Shown in pieces: positions 1 to 6,549 of a stretch of 9,581 nt of DNA. Position 1 is the stretch's first letter. Each line of letters begins with the position of its first letter. The notes below the pieces were generated by a model. That model was not told where the DNA came from and did no database searches. It saw only the letters and a list, made by a program, of their open reading frames with translations. The stretch lies in the NCBI GenBank assembly GCA_030038035.1, contig JASHPP010000352.1:1-9581 (forward strand), in the 5' to 3' direction. The translations under genes were made by a program, and so were the position numbers. Source of the DNA: Trebonia sp. (lineage in GTDB: Bacteria; Actinomycetota; Actinomycetes; Streptosporangiales; Streptosporangiaceae).

Positions 1-875
1 TGCTGCTGGCGCTGCTGTGGCCGCCGGGGGCGGCCCCGGCGGCGGTGCAGGGCGCGGTGGTGGAGCATGTCCGGCTCGGCGGGGGGTCCCGGCAGGACGG
101 CGGGGTCCGCGACCCGCGGCACGCGGAGAACGTGCGGCATGCCGGGCAGGGCCGGGTGACCCGCGCCGGGCAGCACCAGTGGCACCTGCGCCACATCCTG
201 CACCTGGAACACCTGGCCCACCTGCGCTACCTGCGCCGCCTGCGCGGGGAGGAAAGCGGCGACGGCGGCGACGGGGGGCAGCGGGGCACGCAGGGCAAGC
301 GGCCGCGCGGCCGCCTGCATCTGGCACTCGCAGGCGGCACCGCCGTCGCCGTGGCCGCCGTCGCGGCCGTCACGGCCGTCGCCTTGACCAGCCACCACGC
401 CGCCGGCCCAGGCGGGAGCACCTCGGCCGCTGCCCATGCCACCACGGGCGCAGGAGCCCATCCGCCTTCTGCGCGGCCGGCCAGTTCTGCCCCCGCTGCC
501 GCACCGACTCCTGCCTCTTCGGCCAGTCTCAGCCCGTCAGCCCTCACGGGCACGTGGACGGGCTCCTACGTCTGCGCGCAAGGCGAGACCGGGCTCAGGC
601 TCGTGATACGGGCGGCCCCGGGTGGCACTCTCACGGCGACGTTCAACTTTTTCGCGCTGCCGGCCAACCCCGATGTCCCTTCCGGCAGCTACACGATGAC
701 CGGCACCTACTCGTCGGCGGGAGTGACCCTCACGCCAGACAAGTGGATCAGCCAGCCACCCGGATGGGAGATGGTGGGTATCAGCGCCGGCCCGCCCAGC
801 CAGGGCGGGACGGCGCTTGGCGGCACGATCACCACCTGCGGCACCACTTTCACGCTGACCCGGTCGGCTGGATGA
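1..875 (+). CDS. Membrane-anchored protein with extracytoplasmic beta-rich (lipocalin-like) domain, 5' truncated
   Basis: The reading frame is open from the window edge (first full codon at base 3) to TGA 873-875, so the N-terminus is missing. A GTG at 45 is only the first possible internal start. Numbering from that GTG, residues 1-68 are basic and rich in His/Arg/Leu, including the repetitive stretch HILHLEHLAHLRYL. A Gly/Asp-rich linker follows, then one membrane helix at about 91-114 (Ala/Val only) and a Ser/Ala/Pro/Thr-rich stalk to about 166. The final domain (167-276) is rich in beta-prone residues, begins LTGTWTGSYVC and has two cysteines (177 and 265) that could form a disulfide outside the cell. 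From memory, similar C-terminal domains occur in large actinobacterial signalling or conflict proteins with kinase, protease or NTPase N-termini. That part lies outside the window, so the function is unknown. Membrane anchoring is well supported; the domain name is tentative. Confidence 0.7.
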   Translation, partial: LLALLWPPGAAPAAVQGAVVEHVRLGGGSRQDGGVRDPRHAENVRHAGQGRVTRAGQHQWHLRHILHLEHLAHLRYLRRLRGEESGDGGDGGQRGTQGKRPRGRLHLALAGGTAVAVAAVAAVTAVALTSHHAAGPGGSTSAAAHATTGAGAHPPSARPASSAPAAAPTPASSASLSPSALTGTWTGSYVCAQGETGLRLVIRAAPGGTLTATFNFFALPANPDVPSGSYTMTGTYSSAGVTLTPDKWISQPPGWEMVGISAGPPSQGGTALGGTITTCGTTFTLTRSAG

Positions 876-887
876 ATAGAACCTCGT

Positions 888-900
888 CCCCTCCTTGGGG
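888..900 (+). terminator. Weak GC hairpin after the first gene
   Basis: Thirteen bases after the stop codon, CCCC (888-891) can pair with GGGG (897-900) around a TCCTT loop. There is no T-run. It is a possible weak terminator, but a 4-bp stem is expected by chance at this GC content. Confidence 0.2.
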
Positions 901-1224
901 AACTCTGCACGAGAGAAATATGCACGATCGTGCGGCCAGGTAATGACCCCAGGGCTTCCTGATGGCCCATCTGCCACGACGGCCGCCAATCAGGGTTTGG
1001 CCTGCGGCTTCCCGTCGTCACGTGGCCGCGGTGCAGCCGCGTCTGCGCCGCCGGGTGCCCGTCGGCGGCCATCCGGCCGCGCGATATGCCCGGTATGCCG
1101 GAATCCCGGAGCCGGGCTTTGCGGGCAGCCCGGTTATCGCGGCGGAAACGACTGGTCAGGGGCAGTCCATAGCTTCCACGTAGTCCGGCCGGGCGCGTGC
1201 AGGGCCAGCGGGAGGGCTGCCGTG

Positions 1225-1242
1225 CATGCGCGACCGCGCATG
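1225..1242. promoter_or_regulatory. 18-bp palindrome, candidate operator upstream of the Rieske gene
   Basis: CATGCGCG, a two-base AC centre, then CGCGCATG: two 8-bp arms that match perfectly. Its short spacer and symmetry suit a dimeric repressor site (TetR- or GntR-sized) better than an RNA hairpin, because two bases cannot form a loop without opening the stem. It lies about 275 bp before the preferred Rieske start, far for a simple operator, so it may mark a promoter with a long leader or act on an unseen gene. No regulator gene is visible nearby. Confidence 0.35.
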
Positions 1243-1516
1243 TCCGCTTGGTAAATGTTCCGGCCGACCACGACGATGCAGTCGACAACGCCCCGACAGC
1301 GGCGCCAGGGTGGCCAGCCGGATACCGGAGCATGAACAACAGGCAGCCGACGGACAGGTGCGACCGCCGTGCCCAACCCGGCAGTTCAGCCCCCTGCGCA
1401 CGGTTCTGGGGCCTGCACAGCGCGGAGCAGCCGGGTCCCTCGTCGTCGGCCGCGCGGGGTTCCTTACCGGAGAAAACAAGGTGAAGATGTTAACGACAGC
1501 CCCTGGGAGGACGGCG

Positions 1517-2764
1517 TTGCTGAGCAAGGAGCGGAACCGGCTGCTGTGTGAGACAGGCCCGGGCACCGCGATGGGAGAGTTGCTGCGGCGTTACTGGCAT
1601 CCGGTCGCGGGTGCGGCGGAGTTCAGCCGGCAGGCCGTGAAGGCGGTGCGCATCCTGGGCGAGGACCTGGCCCTGTTCCGCGATAAGGGCGGAAACTACG
1701 GCCTGGTGGACCGGCATTGCCCGCACCGCCGCGCGGACCTGACGTACGGCTTTGTCGAGGAACGGGGCCTGCGCTGCAATTACCACGGCTGGCTTTTCGA
1801 CCATACCGGAGGATGCCTTCATCAGCCGTTTGAGGAGACACGGCACCCGGCGAGCCGCTTCAGGGACAAGGTTCGCATCAAGGCATACCGGGTGCGGGAG
1901 AAAGCTGGCCTGGTGTGGGCCTACATGGGGCCTGAGCCGGCGCCGCTGCTGCCTGACTGGGACCGGTATCACTCGCGCGGCTACAAGCAGATAGCCATCT
2001 CGGAGGTTCCGTGCAACTGGTTCCAGTGCCAGGAGAACTCGATCGATCCGGTCCACTTCGAATGGCTGCATGACAACTGGTCGCGGGTGCTGCGCGGCGC
2101 TGACGGCCCACGGGCGCCGGCCCATCAGCGGCTTGGCTTTGACGAATTCGACTACGGCTTCGTCTACCGCCGCATCCGCGAGGACACCACGGAAAACGAC
2201 GAGCTGTGGACGACCGGCCGGGTGTGCTTGTGGCCCAACTGCCTGTACACCGGGCATTTCGAATGGCGGGTACCGGTCGACGACGGGCATACGCTCAGCG
2301 TCGGGTGGTTCATCGACGAGCTGCCCGGTGATATCCCGTTCGGGCAGGACGTGATTCCCTGCTGGTACGCCCCCGTCAGGGACGAGCGAACCGGCCGCTG
2401 GATCGACAGCCACGTCATGAACCAGGACTTCATCGCCTGGGTGGGTCAGGGGGTCATCGCGGACCGCTCGAAAGAGCACCTGGGGGAGAGCGACCGCGGG
2501 GTGATCCTCATGCGCAAGCGGCTGCTTGAGGACCTGGACGCGGTGGCCGCCGGGCGGGATCCGAAAGGGACGATCCGCGATCCCGCAGTCAACCACAGCG
2601 TGCACCTTCCGATTATCGGCGGCCTCAACCGCCCGGCCGCCGAAGACGGGCCGCGTCCCTTCCCGTTCCTGGCCGGCCAGCCGGACGAGGTCGCCAGGGG
2701 GTTCGAGCGGGCATGGCGCGATTGCGCAGCCGCCGTGCCCGATGAGCTGACTGCCGGTGGCTGA
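1517..2764 (+). CDS. Rieske non-heme iron oxygenase, alpha subunit (phthalate dioxygenase-like)
   Basis: This is a terminal oxygenase that would use electrons from a separate reductase to hydroxylate, or oxidatively demethylate, an aromatic or related substrate; the substrate cannot be read from sequence. The N-terminal Rieske domain has C68-P-H70 and C87-N-Y-H90 as [2Fe-2S] ligands. The catalytic domain has ENSIDPVHFEWLH at 173-185, giving His180 and His185 as iron ligands and Asp177 as the electron-transfer bridge; Asp304 in NQDFIAWVGQG is the probable third ligand. Length (415 residues) is normal and no key residue is missing. I prefer TTG 1517 because GGGAGG lies 6 nt before it and the product then opens MLSKERN, followed by GPGTAMGELLRRYWHP, as I recall for the family. 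GTG 1481 (GGAG 8 nt upstream) and ATG 1487 are alternatives. The 3' end overlaps the next gene by 8 nt. No ferredoxin or reductase gene is visible in the window. Confidence 0.93.
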   Translation: MLSKERNRLLCETGPGTAMGELLRRYWHPVAGAAEFSRQAVKAVRILGEDLALFRDKGGNYGLVDRHCPHRRADLTYGFVEERGLRCNYHGWLFDHTGGCLHQPFEETRHPASRFRDKVRIKAYRVREKAGLVWAYMGPEPAPLLPDWDRYHSRGYKQIAISEVPCNWFQCQENSIDPVHFEWLHDNWSRVLRGADGPRAPAHQRLGFDEFDYGFVYRRIREDTTENDELWTTGRVCLWPNCLYTGHFEWRVPVDDGHTLSVGWFIDELPGDIPFGQDVIPCWYAPVRDERTGRWIDSHVMNQDFIAWVGQGVIADRSKEHLGESDRGVILMRKRLLEDLDAVAAGRDPKGTIRDPAVNHSVHLPIIGGLNRPAAEDGPRPFPFLAGQPDEVARGFERAWRDCAAAVPDELTAGG

Positions 2765-3227
2765 CACCCTCACCGGACGCCCGCGCACGGCGCGCGAAGC
2801 CGCCGAGGCGCAGGCTTACGGCCTGACATCTGAGGACCTGCGCGACTGGGCGCCTTTCTCCCCGATCGAGATCTACTGGGCGCGCACGCACGACCTCACC
2901 CCGGTGACTGCCCGCCGCTGGGCGCGCGAAGGGCTGCGCATCTGTGACACCGTGCGCGCGGTCGCGCTGGGCATGAACCCGCAGGAGGCAAGGCCCTGGG
3001 CCGATGCCGGATTCGCCCCCTGCGATGCGGTCGAGGCGAAACAGATGGGCGTACCGCTTGCGGCCGCCCTGGCCTGGCGGGAGGCGGGCTTCATCTTGCC
3101 CGACGCCGCACTGCTCATCCACGACGGCTGGACCCTCGAGCAAGCGGTAAATGCCCGGTATGAGGACAGCGGTCAACCGGGACCCGGAGGCGATCAAACG
3201 GCTCAGCCTGCGCAAGCGTCTCGCTGA
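2757..3227 (+). CDS. Helical-repeat protein (W-x3-G-F/L repeats), coupled to the Rieske gene
   Basis: A 156-residue soluble protein of unknown function. Its GTG start lies inside the last codons of the oxygenase gene (8-nt overlap) without a clear Shine-Dalgarno site, so translation is probably coupled. Residues about 28-130 form roughly four degenerate units of about 26 residues; the three clearest begin near 52, 78 and 105 (ARRWAREGL, ARPWADAGF, ALAWREAGF), each followed by an Asp-Ala/Thr helix and a Gly turn. From memory, W-x3-G-F helical repeats of this sort are common in actinobacterial proteins of unknown role and may build a small solenoid for protein binding. The tail after 137 is Gly/Pro/Gln-rich and probably disordered. 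There is no signal peptide or membrane segment. The tight coupling suggests a partner, chaperone or regulator of the oxygenase, but that is inference. Confidence 0.8.
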   Translation: MADTLTGRPRTAREAAEAQAYGLTSEDLRDWAPFSPIEIYWARTHDLTPVTARRWAREGLRICDTVRAVALGMNPQEARPWADAGFAPCDAVEAKQMGVPLAAALAWREAGFILPDAALLIHDGWTLEQAVNARYEDSGQPGPGGDQTAQPAQASR

Positions 3228-3260
3228 AACCGGGGCCGCCGCTTGCTCCACTATCGCGCA

Positions 3261-3266
3261 TATAGT
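3261..3266 (+). promoter_or_regulatory. Possible -10 box before the microprotein gene
   Basis: TATAGT matches five of six bases of the TATAAT consensus and lies in a local AT-rich patch, 32 bp before the GTG at 3299. No good -35 hexamer lies 16-18 bp upstream, and TTGCTC at 3243-3248 is too close (12-bp spacer). A weak or activator-dependent promoter is possible. Confidence 0.3.
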
Positions 3267-3298
3267 AAAACGAGGCCGTGGGAAGACAGGCAGGCGTC

Positions 3299-3445
3299 GT
3301 GCTTTACCTGCTCGCACTGGTAGCCGTCGTGGTCGGCCTGGACGTCCTATTCTTCAGGCACCAGTTCTGGGCACGGCTGATGGTAAACGTCGGAATCGTG
3401 CTGGTATTCGTCGCGTTCTATTTGAGGTTCCTGAAACGTCCGTGA
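3299..3445 (+). CDS. 48-residue membrane microprotein with two helices
   Basis: A short frame from GTG 3299 to TGA 3443-3445. The product has two strongly hydrophobic segments, residues 2-19 (YLLALVAVVVGLDVLF) and about 27-45 (RLMVNVGIVLVFVAFYLRF), joined by a polar turn FFRHQFWA and ending in a basic KRP tail. This is a hairpin topology, probably with both ends inside the cell. The composition is far from random for this GC content, which supports real coding. From memory, similar one-gene small membrane proteins with an FFRH-x-FW turn are widespread in actinobacteria, without known function. An in-frame GTG at 3278 would add seven residues; 3299 is chosen because the hydrophobic segment starts there, although its ribosome site (AGG at 3292-3294) is weak. 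It lies 71 nt after the repeat-protein gene and could be co-transcribed or use its own promoter. Confidence 0.72.
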   Translation: MLYLLALVAVVVGLDVLFFRHQFWARLMVNVGIVLVFVAFYLRFLKRP

Positions 3446-3505
3446 GCGCGGCCGCCGCAATGCGGCTCGGGGCAGCCCGCTTTGTCTGCCCACGCGCTGA
3501 TACCG

Positions 3506-3528
3506 GCGAAGGCCGCAGCGGCGTTCGC
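3506..3528. terminator. Hairpin between convergent genes, probable bidirectional terminator
   Basis: GCGAA, then G, then GCCG pair with CGGC, then G, then TTCGC around a three-base CAG loop: nine base pairs with one symmetric G-G mismatch. It sits between the + strand microprotein (stop at 3445) and the - strand operon, touching that operon's last stop codon. A smaller hairpin, GCCGC-AAT-GCGGC, lies at 3454-3466. Neither has a T-run, as is often the case in actinobacteria. Position and symmetry support bidirectional termination. Confidence 0.5.
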
Positions 3529-4208
3529 TAGCCGTTGCCGGCGAGGCTGGTGCGGGCGCCCCGGAATGTGACGGCGGCCAGGCCGGCCGCGAAAACCAGC
3601 ACGGCGCAGATCCAGGCGCCCCGGTCGGCCGGGGGGCGGACGGGCCAGGTCCACGGGTTCCGCCAGGCCTGGCTTAGCGCGTACTCGGCGAACCCCAGGT
3701 AGCCAAGTGGCGGGATCCAGGCGAGCAGGCCATCGGTGACCAGCGAGGCCAGCAGGCCGATGCCGGCGATACCGATGACGTTGCGCGCCAGCACCAGGAC
3801 ACCGCCGGGCACGCTGGCGCCGGTCACGCCGAGCTGGAGCGCGCCGATCGCGATACCGGTCAGTGCCAGCGCCGCCGCAAGCCGCAGGTACGGCAGCCAG
3901 CGGCCGGCGGCCCGCTCGACCTCGCCGAACGGGCTGTGCGTCGTCATCGCGATCACCACCGCCGCCCCGGCCTCGATGACCATCGGGCCCTGCTGCGCGA
4001 GCGCTCCGCCGGACATCAGGCGCCAGTGCAGCACGGCGCGGAGCGCGCCGCCGAGCAGGGCCAGCGCGAGCAGCGCCGCGGGCACCCGCCGGCTGCGCAG
4101 GTGCAGCCACACCAGCCGGGTCCCCGCCGCGACCCGCCCTGCCGCCGGCGCCGGAGCGGCCGGCAGCGCAGGGGGCACCGCCGGGGTCATGGCCTCAGCG
4201 GCCGTCAC
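3528..4208 (-). CDS. Small multipass membrane protein, permease-like, last gene of the sigma/ABC operon
   Basis: A 226-residue protein starting at GTG 4208, which overlaps the TGA of the preceding permease gene by 4 nt (GTGA); an ATG at 4190 is an alternative. After a Pro/Ala-rich cytoplasmic start (1-30), hydrophobic helices lie at about 44-61, 74-90, 107-127, 136-158 and 198-214, so five or six crossings. Charged loops contain HSPFGEVERAAGRW (91-104) and the Trp-rich AWRNPWTWPVRPPADRG (181-197). No enzyme motif is visible. It probably pairs with the neighbouring larger membrane protein as the second half of an ABC-2-like exporter, a role inferred from its position behind the ATPase and permease. 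A hairpin at its stop codon probably ends the operon. Confidence 0.85.
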   Translation of the reverse strand: MTAAEAMTPAVPPALPAAPAPAAGRVAAGTRLVWLHLRSRRVPAALLALALLGGALRAVLHWRLMSGGALAQQGPMVIEAGAAVVIAMTTHSPFGEVERAAGRWLPYLRLAAALALTGIAIGALQLGVTGASVPGGVLVLARNVIGIAGIGLLASLVTDGLLAWIPPLGYLGFAEYALSQAWRNPWTWPVRPPADRGAWICAVLVFAAGLAAVTFRGARTSLAGNG

Positions 4209-5797
4209 GGGATCTGCGCCAGGGTGATGGCGCTGGAGCGCAGCGCGGCGATGTTCGCCGCGAGCCAGCCGCGGCGAGCCACGGATGACAGCGACTCGAA
4301 CCGGCTCGCGGCGGCGGTGATCTGGGCGGCGCTCGCCCCCGACTGTGTCCCTGACGCGCCCGACGTACTCGACGCGCCCGACGTACTCGACGCGCCCGAC
4401 TGCGTGCCCGGCTGGCTGAACTGCGGGTACGGGGGGACGGGAGCGCCGATCTTGGCCAGCAGCGCGATCGCCACCGCCTCCTGCGCCGGGGTTGGGCCTG
4501 GCGAGTACTGCTCCGCCGGCCCGGAGACGAACCAGGTGATGAAGTCCTGCTGCACCCCTTGCTCCCAGTCCGCGGTCTGCGCCATGGCGGGGGTGGCCCA
4601 GAACGACTCGTCGCCGAATCCTTCTTGTTCGGTTGAGTAGCCGTAGACCGACGTCGTCCCCGCGACGGCGGGCGGCGCGTAGCCCGTGGTCATCTCGGCC
4701 CGGGCCGGGGCGCCCGGCAGCCCGGCGATCTCGGCGGCGGCCGGCTGCAAGGCCGCCGACATGGCGCCCAGATAGGGTGCAAAGGCCGGGTGAATGCACA
4801 CCGTGAAGGCCCCACTCGTGCAGTCGAGGGTGTACGGGACCGGCTGGTCGTCGGCCGCGTCGTGCAGCGCGGGGATCTCCCAGCCCGTCGCGAGGGAGTA
4901 CCGCGCGGTGCCTGCCAGTGAGAACGCGGTCGCGGACGCGGCCACGCCGCACGCGACGCCGACGGCTGCCACCACGGTCAGCCGCCGTCGGCTGGCCGTG
5001 GACAGACGCCGGACGCCGGGCACGCGTGCCGCGGGCAGCAGGGCGAGCAGGCCGACCATGACGAGCAGCACTCCGCCCATGAACATGACCTGTGCGATGG
5101 AAACGTCCGGCGGGACGTGGTAGTAGACGCCGACATCAATAAACGCTGGGCGGCCCAGAGCCGGCACGAGCAGCGCGGACGTGTCGTTCGAGCTGTTCAG
5201 GTTGTTCATGTCGTTCGGGTTCACGCTGTTCGCGGCGTTGACTCCGGCGAACCACGCGACGAAGACGCCGACCGCGACGAGCGGCGCGGTGAACCGGCCG
5301 GGGAGCAGCGTGCCGCAGATGAAGCCGACCGCGCAGGACGCGGCGACCCCCACGACGCCGACCGCCACCGGCCACAGCGGCGGGCCGCCCCAGGTCGCCT
5401 GGAGCGCGGCCTGAATGTAGATGACGGCGACCCCGGCCACGTAGGCGAGCACGTTCCAGAACGCCGTGGCGCCGAGCACCGTCGCCTGCCGCGCCCAGGC
5501 CGCGCGGGCCGTCGTCGCCAGCAGGTCACCGGTCTTCCTGCGGCCTTCCCTGGTCGCGACCCAGGCGGAGATCCCCGCGGCGATCACGCTGAAGAAGACG
5601 AGGTTGGATCCGGTGATGACCGAGGCGCGCACCGTCCAGGTCGGCGGATACCCCGCGGCCGTCCGGTACGCGTTGGCGTAGAAGAGCGCGGCGAGGACCG
5701 GCAGCACCCAGACAACCGCGCTGTGCCTGATCTCCAGCCGCAGCGCGCGCGCCGGGCGGAAACGGCCAGTGCGCTGAGTGAGGGCGACAGCAGTCAC
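4205..5797 (-). CDS. ABC transporter permease-like protein with large extracytoplasmic C-terminal domain
   Basis: A 530-residue protein starting at GTG 5797, within a GTGA overlap with the ATPase stop. Membrane helices lie at about 27-45, 59-80, 105-130, 142-163, 169-188, 234-256 and 272-295, in the style of ABC-2 permeases. The remaining 235 residues should be outside the cell. They include two cysteines 8 residues apart, in TLDCTSGAFTVCIHPAFAPY (C326 and C334), which may form a disulfide; a C-x7-CxHPA element of this type is, from memory, recurrent in actinobacterial permeases of this class. Residues 464-488 are a low-complexity Ser/Thr/Gly/Ala linker encoded by an 18-bp tandem repeat. An Asn/Ser/Asp-rich loop (189-207) lies between helices five and six. 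It is likely the transmembrane partner of the upstream ATPase; the external domain suggests ligand sensing or binding. The substrate is unknown. Confidence 0.85.
   Translation of the reverse strand: MTAVALTQRTGRFRPARALRLEIRHSAVVWVLPVLAALFYANAYRTAAGYPPTWTVRASVITGSNLVFFSVIAAGISAWVATREGRRKTGDLLATTARAAWARQATVLGATAFWNVLAYVAGVAVIYIQAALQATWGGPPLWPVAVGVVGVAASCAVGFICGTLLPGRFTAPLVAVGVFVAWFAGVNAANSVNPNDMNNLNSSNDTSALLVPALGRPAFIDVGVYYHVPPDVSIAQVMFMGGVLLVMVGLLALLPAARVPGVRRLSTASRRRLTVVAAVGVACGVAASATAFSLAGTARYSLATGWEIPALHDAADDQPVPYTLDCTSGAFTVCIHPAFAPYLGAMSAALQPAAAEIAGLPGAPARAEMTTGYAPPAVAGTTSVYGYSTEQEGFGDESFWATPAMAQTADWEQGVQQDFITWFVSGPAEQYSPGPTPAQEAVAIALLAKIGAPVPPYPQFSQPGTQSGASSTSGASSTSGASGTQSGASAAQITAAASRFESLSSVARRGWLAANIAALRSSAITLAQIP
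4353..4400. repeat. 18-bp tandem repeat, 2.7 copies, inside the permease gene
   Basis: The unit GACGCGCCCGACGTACTC occurs perfectly at 4353-4370 and 4371-4388, and its first 12 bases again at 4389-4400. On the coding (-) strand it encodes a six-residue Ser/Thr/Gly/Ala unit. The unit length is a multiple of three, so gain or loss of copies keeps the frame. On each side lies a related GTQSGA-encoding block, suggesting repeated local duplication. Confidence 0.9.
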
Positions 5798-6549
5798 ACG
5801 GCCACCTGCTTGCGGGATGCCGCGAGGACCGCGCTGTAGCCGCGTTCAAGCGGGGAGTCGCCGACCTGGTGGCCCTCGCCCTGGGCGGAGAGTTCATCGG
5901 GCGTGCCGCGGAACACGACCTTGCCGTCGGCCATCAACGCCACCTCGGAGCACGCAGTACCGACGTCCTCGACCAGGTGCGTGGAGACGACCACGGTCGC
6001 GTGCTGGCCAAGGTCGCGGATCAGCGTGCGGAACGCGACCCGCTGCTCGGGGTCGAGGCCGGCCGTCGGCTCGTCAAGCAGCAACAGGTCCGGGCCGTTC
6101 ACGATCGCCTGCGCGATGCCCACCCGGCGCAGCATGCCACCGGACAGCGTGCGCAGCCTGGCCTTGGCCCTGGGGCCGAGGTCGACTCGCTCGACGGCGG
6201 CGGCCACCGCCTTCGGCACCTGGTGCGCGGGCATCTCCTTGAGCAGCGCGAAGTACTCGACGAACTCGGCCACGGTGAACGACGGGTAATAGCCGAGGTT
6301 CTGCGGCAGGTAGCCGAGCCTGCGCCTGATCCGCGTGCGCGCGGCCGGTTCGCCGGGGTCCCGGTCGAGCAGCCGCACCGTGCCCGACGACGGCGGCAGC
6401 ACGGTGGCGAGCATGCGGAGCAGCGAGGTCTTGCCGGCGCCGTTGGGGCCGAGCAGGCCGAATACCCCGGGGCCGACGGCGAGACTCACCCCGTCGACCG
6501 CCTTGTTTCTCCCAAACGTCCGGGTGACGTCCGTCAGCTCGATGTTCAC
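5794..6549 (-). CDS. ABC transporter ATP-binding protein
   Basis: A 251-residue cytoplasmic ATPase with all the hallmarks: Walker A GPNGAGKT (34-41), Q-loop Gln83 in YLPQNLG, signature LSGGM (135-139), Walker B LLLLDE (155-160) followed by the D-loop, and the switch His191 in VSTHLVEDV. Order and length match the ABC-2 exporter type (CcmA/drug-export ATPases), and YLPQNLGYYPSFTV resembles bacitracin- or antibiotic-export ATPases. The start is GTG 6549, overlapping the upstream TGA by 4 nt (GTGA); the 3' end overlaps the permease in the same way. It would energise the two membrane proteins encoded downstream. The transported compound cannot be inferred. All catalytic residues are present, so it should be active. 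Confidence 0.96.
   Translation of the reverse strand: MNIELTDVTRTFGRNKAVDGVSLAVGPGVFGLLGPNGAGKTSLLRMLATVLPPSSGTVRLLDRDPGEPAARTRIRRRLGYLPQNLGYYPSFTVAEFVEYFALLKEMPAHQVPKAVAAAVERVDLGPRAKARLRTLSGGMLRRVGIAQAIVNGPDLLLLDEPTAGLDPEQRVAFRTLIRDLGQHATVVVSTHLVEDVGTACSEVALMADGKVVFRGTPDELSAQGEGHQVGDSPLERGYSAVLAASRKQVAV

Larger units (their letters stand above)
876..1516. other. Long non-coding stretch with several GC-rich hairpins
   Basis: No frame here looks like a convincing protein: the open frames on both strands are rich in Arg/Pro/Gly/Cys and resemble nothing I recognise. What can be seen is a 7-bp hairpin at 1047-1069 (GCCGCCG with CGGCGGC, 9-nt loop), a 7-bp hairpin at 1112-1133 (CCGGGCT with AGCCCGG, 8-nt loop) and an 18-bp palindrome at 1225-1242, listed separately. 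The region presumably holds the Rieske gene promoter and leader, but no convincing -35/-10 pair was found. It could also contain an unrecognised structured RNA or decayed coding DNA. Confidence 0.5.

Noticed and set aside
895..1254. 119-residue + strand frame in the gene-free region
   Set aside because: It starts at an ATG without a believable ribosome site, is Arg/Gly/Pro/Cys-rich and shows no domain-like pattern.
1226..1516. N-terminal extension of the Rieske protein back to ATG 1226
   Set aside because: The added residues are Arg/Pro/Gln-rich and unlike the family, the ATG lies inside the palindrome at 1225-1242, and better-placed starts exist downstream.
1490..2788. Long open frame on the - strand opposite the Rieske gene
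   Set aside because: It is a shadow frame caused by high GC in the third codon positions; the + strand has intact catalytic motifs.
3151..3531. 126-residue + strand frame across the end of the repeat-protein gene and the microprotein gene
   Set aside because: It overlaps two better-supported genes in another frame and has shadow-like composition.
4353..4400. CRISPR-like repeat
   Set aside because: The copies are directly adjacent, in frame within a gene, and have no spacers.
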